From Amphibalanus amphitrite (taxonomy: Eukaryota; Arthropoda; Thecostraca; Balanomorpha; Balanidae), in the NCBI RefSeq assembly GCF_019059575.1, contig NW_024881828.1, positions 372,001 through 436,000 on the forward strand: a stretch of DNA of 64,000 bases, in the 5' to 3' direction. The first letter of the stretch is position 1, and each line of letters opens with the position of its first letter. Below, piece by piece: positions 1 through 11,900 of the stretch. The position numbers were made by a program, and so were the translations under genes. The notes under the pieces were generated by a model, which saw nothing but the letters and a program-made list of their open reading frames with translations, was not told the DNA's origin and did not search any database.

Positions 1-465
1 CTTATCATGCTTACCGATTTGATGCGCATATTTGCTGGAAGTAATATTTTGCAATTTGCATTTCAAAACAAAGATAAGGGTCATATGCGAATTATATAAC
101 GCATATGTGTCGCACTGTCGGCACTCGGCAAACGTGCATTGTTTTCCACCTTATTCGTGATAGATAAGCAGCATATCATCTCTGGAGCTCTCATATCTTG
201 TCATTAGCTACAAATGACACCTCAGGAACGCTCATGTTCAGTGATTTTGTGCTGTCCGTCCGTCCCCATACTTTCAAATTGTCAACTGGCATGATCAAGA
301 CGATTGGCGATATCGTTGTATGCATTCATCTTCTTCCCATGCTGTCCAGTGTTCTCTAACTGGAGGGGGCTTGTTAACCCAACCAGGCGAACGATCATTT
401 TCCCGCTTCGTTCTATTCACTAACACCATCTCCCATATGCAGCCAGAAGCTCCTCTCTAACGCAG

Positions 466-658
466 ACCTGTTTCCAGATACCACCTGGCGTCGGGAAATG
501 TAACTACAAGTTCGGCGGCGGCGGCTGCTCGCAGAGGGCGCTGCCGTCGCCGCTGCCTGGCGGACGGGACCGGACTGCGGACTCTCCGCCATCTGAAGGC
601 GGGCCGAGGACAGCCTGTCGACTACCGCTTCAACCGCAGGAAGCCACCTGCGGCTTAG
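466..658 (+). CDS. Candidate terminal exon of an unidentified + strand gene
   Basis: A pyrimidine-rich tract ends in an AG at 464-465. An open frame then runs from CCT at 467 to TAG at 656-658, about 63 residues, Ala- and Arg-rich in the middle and ending in DYRFNRRKPPAA. The stretch is GC-rich (479-665) against AT-rich surroundings, as the coding exons of this window are. An AATAAA lies about 930 bases downstream on the same strand, which would fit a long 3' UTR. No family is recognised and no upstream exon is visible before the window edge. A second frame through the same GC-rich block is also open, so both the frame and the exon itself are tentative. Confidence 0.3.
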
Positions 659-2586
659 AGGACCTCTGAACCAACTACCGTGCTCTCGCTGGCGTCTCAG
701 AACAAACTTCTTCGCCTGACTTGTGACCGGCGTCTTTACTGAAGCAGCTCCGGCGTTGAAAGCTTTACAACGCCGAGAAAAGCAATTTTGTCATGTAAAT
801 ACGATGCTTTTGTACAGCTTATTTGTGAATACTCCTGTGTAAATAGCAGACCTGTTTTTAGCGTGTTATGCGATTGTTATCCTGTTTGTTAGCTGTGTGA
901 ATTGCACCCACTCGCGTACGCTGTTTGTGGGGCACCGTCGCACCCCGCCCCGCGACCGTCGCTCGCCGGGCGGGCGTGCGCTGCCCCAGGGTGACACAGC
1001 CGGGTCGGCCGCCGACCCCCGGGCTCGCTGTACGATCCGCCCGGTCACACCCGAGACCAGACGTCCGGGAACTTCTGGAACGTGACGTGACGTTCGACTG
1101 AACCTTCCGTGCCATCGACGACCGGTGCTTCCGAGTGTGCTCCTGTGAATGTTTTCGTGTCGAATGGTGATGCGCGTGTTGACCAAATGGGATGAAGTTT
1201 TTAAAATACCATTGACTACGGTTAACAATAACGGATGGTGTTCCGTAGACCGCACGAACATAATGTGTTACCTATATGTTAGTTGCCGGGCGTTATTGAA
1301 TGGGACGGATCGCAATGTAAATAATATGGCAAGTTTGCACATTTATACGATTCCAGTATGCAACCAGGCTCGATTACGCAAACAATTGTTGCGAATAAGT
1401 TATATTGTGCGTGTGTGGGATGCTGCACTATTTTCCGGGGGCGTTTTCTGTGCTCGCTAAGGCCCTGTCGTGTTACGTGTTTATAATATGTATCCGGTAT
1501 AACCATCCGCTAACAAAGCACATCTGTCCAGTAGTGGCGATACCCGCTGTGGGGAGCTCTCCGTCTCGCTGTCACAGTTCCCTCTCAATAAACGCCGGTC
1601 ACAGTTGTAACATATAGTTCCTTCAGTTTGCTGCAGTGTGGATCACGGTTATACCCGTGCGAGGCACTTTGGGCGGTCCGTGAGCTCACGGACTCCCTCT
1701 GAGCGACGAGGGCTGTCCGACGACACAGGCGGAGTCACTTCAGCCACACACAGACATACAGACACCGCACAGGTGACCACTCACACGTAAATACGGTACG
1801 CATAAACAGACACCCACCCGCAAGACTAGTGACAATATAATTCATCACGAAACATCCAACTCCTTTGAACGCCCAAAAATCGTCAACGCCATCTAGCAGG
1901 CGTTTGTGCTATGAGCTTATATCAACTCCGCGCAGGATAACTCGTTTCCACGCCCAGAAGCCAGGTACGATTATCGGCAGTGACTGCCGACTCAGAACAG
2001 TGACAACCTGGTATTGCATGAGCCACTCGAGCATATGTATACTGAGGCACCAATTGCACGTACACACCCACGCACGCACGCACTCACGCTCACATGCACG
2101 CTGCACTCGTAGGTGCGGTATTACCTATACTGGCCCGCCGTGTACGCGCGCTATACAATTCGTTAGAGGTGAGACATCACCCGACACAGCAGCTCTGAGT
2201 TTTATATACCTGGAGAGACATCCGTTCTCTCCATCCAGCGCTAGTAGCGCCCTCAGCGGTCTCCGTCGCCGCAGTCACCTGGTATCTAAATCTAACAACT
2301 CGTGTGCCGCGCGGTCGCCCGGCAGCTCAACAGCTCTCCGCGAAAATGCAGTAAAGGCTGAGCTACCCACCCCGCCCGCCCGCTCGGCGTTGTACAATAC
2401 CAGGTTCCACGAAACGCCAGCGCGCGGGCCACGAAACGCCAGCGCGAGGACTCTCCAGTAAAATATCGCACGCCGTAACAAATCACACGAGGGCTGAATC
2501 GAGCCCAGTCGGAGCGCCCGGTACCCAGGGGCGCAGCTGAGCAGTGGTGCTGAGCTATCTACCACAGTGGGCTCTGTGGATGGCCT
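659..2586. other. Region between HR96 stop and candidate left gene
   Basis: Apart from the AATAAA at 1587 there is a GC-rich patch at 930-1080 and a short CA/CG-rich low-complexity run near 2060-2100. It probably includes the HR96 3' UTR (minus strand). No open frame here resembles a known protein. Confidence 0.5.
1587..1592 (+). promoter_or_regulatory. Possible poly(A) signal AATAAA
   Basis: Canonical AATAAA followed by a GT-rich stretch. It would close the transcript of the candidate exon at 466-658, tail to tail with HR96. A lone hexamer is weak evidence. Confidence 0.25.
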
Positions 2587-2904
2587 CTATAGCGGCGGCG
2601 GGGGCGGCGGCGGCGCCTGCGGCTGGTGCACCGGCGGCTGGTGCTGGTGCTGTGGCTGGTGCTGGTGATCAGACATGTCCACCGGCGGGGCGGGAGCGAA
2701 ACTCCGCATCGGGTTCAGGTCGAAAATCTCGATCAGCAGCGGCTCCACGTGCAGCGGGTCGACGTCCATGAATATCTTGATGTGGTCCTCGTTGAGCCGG
2801 TGGAGTTCCTCCATCTTTTTGATGAGTTTGAGGAACTCAGAGCGGGCCTCGCAGGGACTCATGGTGGTGAGAAGGTAGCGCCGCAGCAGGTAATAGTAGG
2901 ACTC
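2587..2904 (-). CDS. HR96: HR96 last coding exon: LBD end and Pro/His/Gln tail
   Basis: Begins ESYYYLLRRYLLTTMSP after the acceptor cctttctcag. It carries helices 10-12 (EELHRLNEDHIKIFMDVDP; VEPLLIEIFDL), then an AF-2-distal low-complexity tail of His/Gln and a run of nine prolines before PL-stop at 2587-2589. The tail is encoded by a CCG/CAG-rich repeat, a likely site of length variation. Confidence 0.92.
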   Translation of the reverse strand, partial: ESYYYLLRRYLLTTMSPCEARSEFLKLIKKMEELHRLNEDHIKIFMDVDPLHVEPLLIEIFDLNPMRSFAPAPPVDMSDHQHQPQHQHQPPVHQPQAPPPPPPPL

Positions 2905-5900
2905 CTGAGAAAGGAGGGACGACGCGTCAGCTAAGAACGGCATCGACATTCGACAGAGTACCGCCAATGTCACGGGACATGCTATTTATCGAACAATATC
3001 AAACAGTGTGTGTCCTCAAAACCTGTCCCACCAAATAGCCCAGTAATCCATTCTGTTCGTGCTAGGATATTTCTGCAATGCTATGGAAACCGCGTTGCTC
3101 GCGACTGCCCGAGCTACCCGAGTACAAACATTGGTACGGCGTGCAGCACGGCGCCGATATTTGTTTCCTATATCCGGTCCCGACAGCTCCAAACAGGGGA
3201 AGTGGCGCCCGATTGTTGCTCTGCTGACTATGAGTCATAGACCATCCGCCCTATTAGATAAGAGTGGACCCTCGAAAGCAAGACGAGAGGGGTCAAGCTG
3301 AAATTAACATGTGGTGCAGGAAGTAACCCGGCTAGCGCGGCATGACTTGCAAACTGATTCTGACAGAATTTGACTCTCCCCGGGAGACTGTTTTTTTTTT
3401 TAATGCAGCGGGGCTGGCTCGTTTGGAATACACCAAGTCAGGGAAACATGGAGCCAGGGAAGTTCCCTTTGGTACTAGGGTGATTCCACGCTCACGAAAA
3501 AGCAAGCTCGCTGGCAAGAAGCACAAAAAAGAAATCCCATCGGAACTGGGGAGGAACCCTCATTCTGGTTTTCTTTGGTGCTTTCTTTGGTGAAACCCCA
3601 GACGTAGTCGGTGACGTGTTCAAAGGCCATATAAGCAGGATCGAACCTTGAATTTAAGCAACTTTATCCTGACTCAGGAGCATGTCCCAACCAACCATAA
3701 ATCGCCGCTGGCCATGACACAATTAATTCGAAAGTTCCAGAACTTCAAGCTACACTATGTAGCCTGACTTGACTACGTCAGTGCAGGACTGGGCCTAATT
3801 GCAAAACGTGACCCCACCGTATAACCAGCGAAAGTCAGGAAATTATGCTACACGCACCAGTCGCAAAGCGAGGTCAGGTGCCACTTAAACAATAACACAT
3901 GTGCATTGGCTTTCACACACCCCTCAGTCACACAAAACATTTCATTAGCATTAGTCCTTGACCTTAAACACCAGCAATATTCACCAGCCCTTGCTCACAA
4001 GTCACAGCTCACGTCCCCGGCAAAACACAAGCTACCTGACGAACTAACAACTCCCTATGACTCCCTAACAACTCCCTTACAACTGCCTGAACGTCTCCTT
4101 CCCCACCTCCCCCTCCCCCCACCAGCCAGCCTGTATCTTCCCTCGCTCATCCACTGACCTGCTCCAGGGTGATGGCATCGACATGCTCCAGGTTGGGCCG
4201 GGACGGACAGAACAGCGTGATCGCGCTGATGATACCCATGATGTAGGGGTCCGTCTTCCAGCGGTGGCTGAAGGTACGGTTGAACTGCTTGTGCTCCTCG
4301 TACACGTCGTACGGCGCCTTCTTCAGCACGTTCAGCTTGATGCTCGTGTAGTCGGTCTCATTGGCGCGAATCTGGAAAAGGCGGCAAACGGTGGCCGTAG
4401 AGGTGATTCTTACTAGTAGGAGTTGGGGCAAGGACATTTTAAGCCGGTGAAATGACGATCGATATGACGCGTTTTAGCACGAACAAAATAATTCGTAAAA
4501 ACTTTCTTGGGTGGTTACTGGTAACTTATGCCAACTTTTGAACGATTGAGTCCCGCCACTTGAGCTGCAGTGTAGCAGAGAATATAGTTAAGATACATAT
4601 TCAAACAACTAAGAACGGGTTGCACTTCCCAAGGGCACAAGACCTGGACAACGCAAGTCACTGGCGACCTCCTGCTCCTACCCCAACTTCATCCCAACAC
4701 ACACCCTACAAATATCCAACTCACATTCCAGCTGTTGTTCTCAGCATCATACGTGGTGACGCTCCTCAGAATCATCAGCTCCGTGCATCCGCCCTTGAGC
4801 AGCGCGATCTGGTCCCGCTGGCAGAGACTGCGGAAACTGCTGATCTTCTTCGACATCTTGATCAGCCGCCGGATGGCGATGTCGCACAGGTTGATGACGT
4901 TGATCAGGGACGGGTCCGTGTTCACCAGATTCTGTGAAAGATGGAGGCGTAAAGACATTGTCGAATGCAATGACTCTAACGGTAGACGCAGGCAGTCCAC
5001 ACGCATTTTCGGTATCCGGATACTGAGACACATGAGCTATCTTTTACCAGAAAAAAGGCAGAACAAAACACTGTTTATATGTAAAGCCGCATGCAGATAA
5101 GCAGCAAAACATCTGGACCAATGAAATACATTCACACAGATATATACCCAATGAACTATGCACACATCTCACGTGCCCCGCTCCTCTTCCATACTCAGCA
5201 CGCACATCACGGCATACCATAGTCCATCTCCGTTCCTCATCACACTCTGCCATAGTCACCAGCCCTATTAACCACATCAACGCCACCTCAACATTATCAA
5301 CATCAACACCCCCATCATACCAATCAAACCCAGGGGGAGGCACTCGCCTTGGCCGTATATGGGCCAGAATGTCTAACGATTTCCGCCATGTTGTGTATAC
5401 CAAAGTCTTGAAAAGTTGATCACTGCAATCAAACTGCAAGCATGAAGCAGCAGCACTTTTGAGTAGTGTACCTCTCACTAAACTGCACGTCTGCTACCGT
5501 ACATGCAATTTACATTTCTGGTATACACAACATGGCGGAAATCGATAGACAAAAACAAGTCTTCAATGCTCCTTCCAGTATATATTAGAGTTCAGTGATC
5601 AAACCCCGCCAGCAGACTCCCTCATCCCACCACTCACCACAAACATATTGTCCTCGTTGAGCGGTGCCATGAGCGCCTGTTCGGCCTCGAACAGTTCGTC
5701 GATCTTGTCTCGCTCGGCGCGGTTCAGCGCCCCGGTCGGCAGCACTGGCTCACGCAGCTGGGTGTCACTGAACTCGGCACGGAGTGCCTTGCCCAGGATG
5801 GTACTCATACTGATGGAGCTGTGGGTGGGGAAAGGGGTGATTAAAATTTAAAATGGGAAGACTGTGTTGAATTTACGCATGCAGCGAGTTCAAGTATGAC

Positions 5901-8900
5901 CGAAGATTCACAGATCATTAGGGAGCACCGCGGTATGCACAATTAAAGCGGGCCCATCACCTCAGTATCTTGTAAACAAATGAAAGATTGATCTGAACGA
6001 AAGATACATACACCCGACCGTCCCTCGCTTTCAGTTAACCATTATGAGTGTCAGTCCGCCCTCCCTTATCCTACACATTTCCCCATCCCATCTCCTCATA
6101 TCTCGGCACCTCACCCGTCATCAATGGAGGTCGGTTCGGGCGGCGAGTCGGGCACCTGCACACCGCAGTGTTTGAGTGACAGCGGCGACATCTCTCCCAC
6201 CATCCTCCTCTGTCCCTCCGCGGGCGGCTCGTGCGCCCCGGCCGCGCCCACAGCCGCTGTGGGTCCGCCCGGGGACGCCAGCCCGTACCGGTAGGGTGAC
6301 ACCGGACTGTGAGGCAGCCAGCCGGAAGGGGAAGTCTCAGCAGAGTAAGGGCTGCCCTGTTCGGCTTTGATGTTGGGCGTAAACCCCTCGCCGCCGCCGA
6401 TCCCGCCGGCAGGAGCCACGCCGCCGTTGGTAGTCTGGTCGCACTTCCTCGAGCGGTTCTCGTTGATCTTCTGGCGCTTGACTTTGCGTTCTTCGTCGGT
6501 CATGATCCATTCTTTCTTCATGCCGATGGTGTAGCACTTCTTGAGTCGGCATTTCTGGCAGAAGCGCCGAGTGACAGTGTCGATGGAGCAGTTGTCCTGG
6601 AACGGACATCGAAACACCTGTTGAAGAAGAGAAACGGGTTAGATGTCGCCCGGAAACACTGGGCTTTTGGTGAAAAAAGGGTGAAGGTACAGAACAGAAT
6701 CATGTCGATCTTGTTGGATTCGGTCGAGATGACATGGACATTGCATAGTGAACAAGTCATGCATGAGAGAACTCGTAAAGAAGATAAATTCCCCAACTCT
6801 TTAGTGGGTGATAGACGCAACGGATCATTCAAAGATATTGAGTAAAGCCGGCTCAATTGTGTTTGCCCTCCCGACTACACGTCAGCCTTTATCTCGCAAC
6901 ACTGTCGCCATGGGAGAACCGTCCATCATATCAGAGTATATAGAAACAACATATCACCACGAGTGGCGTCCTTTCCGAGCGCTATCGACGGACCGGGCCG
7001 GTTCACACCGGTTCAAACCGGACAGGGGCCGACTCCAGACGTGGTGGCCACCTCACGTGACCGTACACATGGCCGGCGGGCAAGGTCACGGGACGGCAGC
7101 CAGGCCCCTGTGACGGCGCGCGACTGCCCCCCCACGTCAGGTGGTGGTGTGTCCACCGCGGCAGAATTCCAGGCCACGGGATAAATATTGACCGAGAGGG
7201 GGGGGGGGGTCTATAAATAAATACTGGACCACATGGTCACACGGAAGGGGTGAGAGGGAGCCATTCTAACTCAGCATTCGGGCTTCAAGAGTAATGAGCA
7301 ATCATTGACAAAAATCAAGGCTGTTGATGTTGATTCCTAGATGAAACAAGGGTCTGAACACCTCGACTAGCAGTGACAAAGGACAATCCTACTGTTAGAT
7401 CCCTCCGTAGATGTTCTAGATGGTAGATTTTATGGTTTAGGTAGATGACTTACTTCAAGTGAAAAATTATGTGACACAGTGACTTTTAGAGGACATACAT
7501 GATGCAACGCAGAAACGTACCAGTTGACCTCAGCTAATTCAATCTGACATTCATAACAGCCCCGCCCGCCACGGACACACCCGGCGTCCCGTGTGCTCAG
7601 GTGTGTGTGAGACAGCCCGCCACGCGGCCGTCTGCGACTCACTGTCACGGCCACACGTTATCGGTCGGCCACCGGCGTGGCCCAAGTCCAAGACCCTCGC
7701 CGCGACCCCGCCCAGCCGCCGCCGATAGGCGCTATCTCGGTCCGCGCCGACGGGGGAGGGGCTGATAGGGGAGAGGGTGGGGTGTCGGTCGCATGGGAGC
7801 GCGCCGCCCGGCTCTCAGCTCTCGGACCCGCCTCGCCCTCTCCCCCCCCCCCTCCCCAGCTGTCTCCCGTCTGGGGACAGCGCCGCTGGCCAATGTCAAG
7901 GCCAAGGCGAGACGTCCCCCATGACAGCAGGTGTAGGTTGCAGAAGCATACCGACCCGACGCAGCTGCGAGTGAAACACTCAGTGTCCTATTCAACTACC
8001 CAGCATTCTCAACTAGCCACCTTCCCCTGATGCCCAGTAGCTACTGGCATCAACTGATGGTAAAGGTGAATTATTGCCTATCAATATATGAAGACAAACG
8101 ACCCGATGATCGGTAATGCTCGATCTCCAGGCGAAGCACTCGCCATTGAGTGCCAGAGAACATCAAACTAATATTCGTCCTAAGCACAGGGTTTCGCTCG
8201 ACTGTTGAATGCCTGTGCCGGTCCCATTTGGAAAAAAGAAATACAGAAAATGAAGAATAAACATCGGTTAGTCCATGTCCAATTCACAGACAAAGGCAAT
8301 ACACAGGCAAAACTCAAAAAGAAACATTGAATCGCGTTATTCCAGCCTTTTCTTCTCCAGCCCAATGTGCCTCCAAAATCACAAGCTTCACTACTCACCT
8401 TAGTTTTGAGCGCGTTCCTCCTGAAGAAGGCCTTGCAGCTCTCACAGGTGATGGCGTTGAAGTTGTAGCCCAGCGCCTTATCTCCGCAGACGCCGCACTC
8501 CTTGGCCGGCCGAGGAGTGGCCGGAGCCTCTCCAGACGGCGGGACGGCCCCATTGTGGTGCGGAGGGCCCTCCGGCAGGCCGGACACCATACCCGGGCCG
8601 GGGGCCGGGACGGAGACCGGCACGGGAGCGCCGGCCGACAGCGCCGTCTCCTCCGTGTCACCCATCGGCTGGCAGTAGAGGTCACCGCCCAGCTCCAAAC
8701 TGTGAACAAAGAGGGGAGTTAGAGACTGGCAGTAGAGATCACCGCCCAACTCCAAACTGTGAACACAGAGAGGCAGGGGAATCAGTGGTCAGCACAGGAA
8801 GAAAGTGCTACGCTGCGCTGAGTGAGAAGAAGTGGGGGGACGATGGCAGTGGCACGGACTCTCCCAGTCTCCATCAAGAAGGTTGGGCAGCACAACCATC

Positions 8901-11900
8901 AAAACAATTTAAGTCTCAGGGAGGCATAACCCCTCTCCCACCAATTTGACTCCGTGATACTACCACTCCAATACCACTCACCACCGATCCCCACAGCGGA
9001 AGGGCAGGGTCAGGGCACCGAGGCCTGGCCGGGGGTCAGACTGCCGCCGATACCGGCACCGCACGCCGGTCCGGCCCGCCCACTGCGTGCGCCGACACCG
9101 GGGCATGGCGACACTCCACGCGCCAGTAGCGTGCCGCCTCAATGGATGACGGCGGGGGCGGGTCGGTGGGTCCAACATCGAGGAAAGGAGGGGAGGGGTG
9201 CAGGTGAATCGCCGGTGGCCGACATGCTAGCCATGTTTACGGACAGCGTCAATAGTGATAGCCATTCCAGCTATGCTGGGACAGGCTCAGCTGTTGTCAT
9301 GCGGCCTCCACGGCAAAGAAGGCCGACTCATCGACCGGGGGGGGGAGGGGGGTGTACGGCGCACGTGGACGTCACGCGCACGGTGGCCGTGACGCCGCGA
9401 TGACGCCAGGATCGTCACGGTACGCCGTTATACTGCTGTAAAATCGGCCGATACGGGCCCGTCCGACGGCGATGGTCGGTAAATGGACAGCGAAACAGGT
9501 ATGGAGGGGAGGGCGCACACAGACAGACCGCACATGACAACGCATACAATACCGGATGTGTGCGCACGTTTCTGCCAATCGATAAAAAAAAAAAAACGCT
9601 GAGGCGTTAGACAGCGATGGATCGTAATTGGCTAAAACTTTGTTAATAGCAGGCTGAAAAAGACGGACGACCCGTGACTGATGGTACCTAGCACAAATTA
9701 CATTTTGTTAGTTTCATCACAGTTATTGCACATGACGCATACCTACTTGAGGAAAGAACCGAATTCCATGAAGCAAAGCTGATTAGAGGGAAGTTTGGCG
9801 AAAGCAAAGCGAACAACAAAACAAACATTTCCAAGATAAACGTGTTGCGGGAACGCGAAACTGACGTCCCCAAGCAGGTTCCTACGTATAACACGCGGCG
9901 CCGCGCCTACCCAATGACTGGTAACCACGCGCGGGCCAGTGTGTCAGTGGCCCATAAGGTCAGGCGGGACGCTCAATAACAGGCGCTGCATGGCTCGCCC
10001 AGTGTGTTTGTGTGCGACTGTTGGGTGGGTGTCGATATACATAAGCCGGGTAGGTGTAGGCGTGTGTAAGGTCCGGGAACTCAGGTCGTCGGAAAAGTCA
10101 CTATCAAGAAGCGGATAACGATGGCAATTTTTGCACGCTTCAACTCAACAAAGTGTTGAAATGTGTTTGCCATGGACAGGCTTGGGATAGGCCTAACCTG
10201 AGCCTACATTTAATGAGCGAGTTTGTCTATCGAGCTTTGCAAGTATTACAGTGAAGAATAGTTGAAAGACCAAAGTTATCAAAGGCATTCAAAACTCACA
10301 CCATTTTCAGAAGATATCAGCTTCATCTTATATAAAACAAGCCTACATCATTGTCAAGTTAACCCGCGCCCCACTGGGGTCTGTGTATAACACGCCCTAC
10401 TGGGGGGGGGGGGGGGCTATCCATGGCCCCCCTCCTAACTCCGAAACTACTGGGCCGATCGTCAAAATTCAAACGGCATCTGATAGCCCCGGAAAAACTG
10501 TCGAGCGAAACCTAATTTCATTGACCTCGAGGTCACCGATGACGTCACAGGTCAGGTCAAAGTAAAAATTATCGATATTTGGCTTGTTCACATTTTGGGC
10601 TCTGGCTGCCGTCTTACAAGTCAGATCAGGCTGATTTTTGGTTTACAGACTCGTGAACAGATGCTTTAGATACCCTGAGGGTACCAAACTTGTACTTTGA
10701 TGATCAGGTCAGGGTCAGGTCATCATAGGTCACGGAAATCTTATGTCATAAGTCGGTCACGTGACACATGTTTTATGGTCCATTTAGGTCATAGATTACG
10801 AATTCGGTGTCGTCTGTGTCATTTGAGGTCATTTTAATCTGAATATAGCTGAGGTCAGGTCACTTTCAGGTCAAAAAAGGTCAAATTTCAAAGTTGAAAT
10901 TTTTCAACAAAACACATGTGTATCGGATGCAGTTTGAGCTCAGGAACACGATGGTGTTATTTATATTGGTGTACGATGTCAAATTCATACAGAAAAATTG
11001 ATTTGAAAAAATTAAAATTGTGAAATCTTTGCTATAATGCGCATAACTTGGCCATTTTTGAAGATATCTAGCTAAAACTTGCTAGAGTAAGTCATTAGCA
11101 TGTGTTCTATCATATACGTTCCGGTTTTTTTTCGAAAAATTAAAGTTTTTGAAAAAATATAAAAATACAAAATTTGAATTTATATATATATTATTTTCAA
11201 AGTTTTCAAAATTTTGAAAATTCGAGATAGCAGTTTGATAGCGCAGTCCATTCTAAGTCCTCTCATGCAAAGAAATTGGATCTAGCTCAAAAACTGAGCT
11301 CTTGGGAGCGATTCCTGTGCTTCAATGTTTTGCGTCGAAATCGGCCGAACATGACGTCACTCTGACGTCATGTTCCGGCCGACCTATGATAGATACGAAG
11401 TTCAAATTTAGACACAAGGTGTCAAATTGATGCAGCCGAAGGTACTGAAAGTTTGGCGGCGACACGTCAAGCGGTTTGGAAGTTAGAGCAGAAAAACGGG
11501 AGGCTATAAATAGCCCCCCCCCCCCCCCCCGTGGGGCGCAGGTTAAAATTGGCACACACGAAGGTGGAATATTGACTGAAAATTGCACTAAGCTCTAAAC
11601 GTATGTAACCTTCCATGACACATCACCGAGTCCTGCCCTATCGAATGCTCGTTTCCCTTCACGCCTTGCACAGCGCGCATTGACACGCTGAATTGGACGT
11701 AATGGTGCGACCCGTGAGCACCCGACCTCGTCATATGATAATGGCCTTCGTCCGGAACTAGCCGTACGCTGGTGCAAACCCCGTTAGCATAGCGCCCATA
11801 AATTCACATTTATGTGCACAAAGCAAAATGGCGCAACGGACGGCGACTTTTCTGATTGTCAAATACGATAATAATGCGAAGTACCAGCGACCCGATAACT

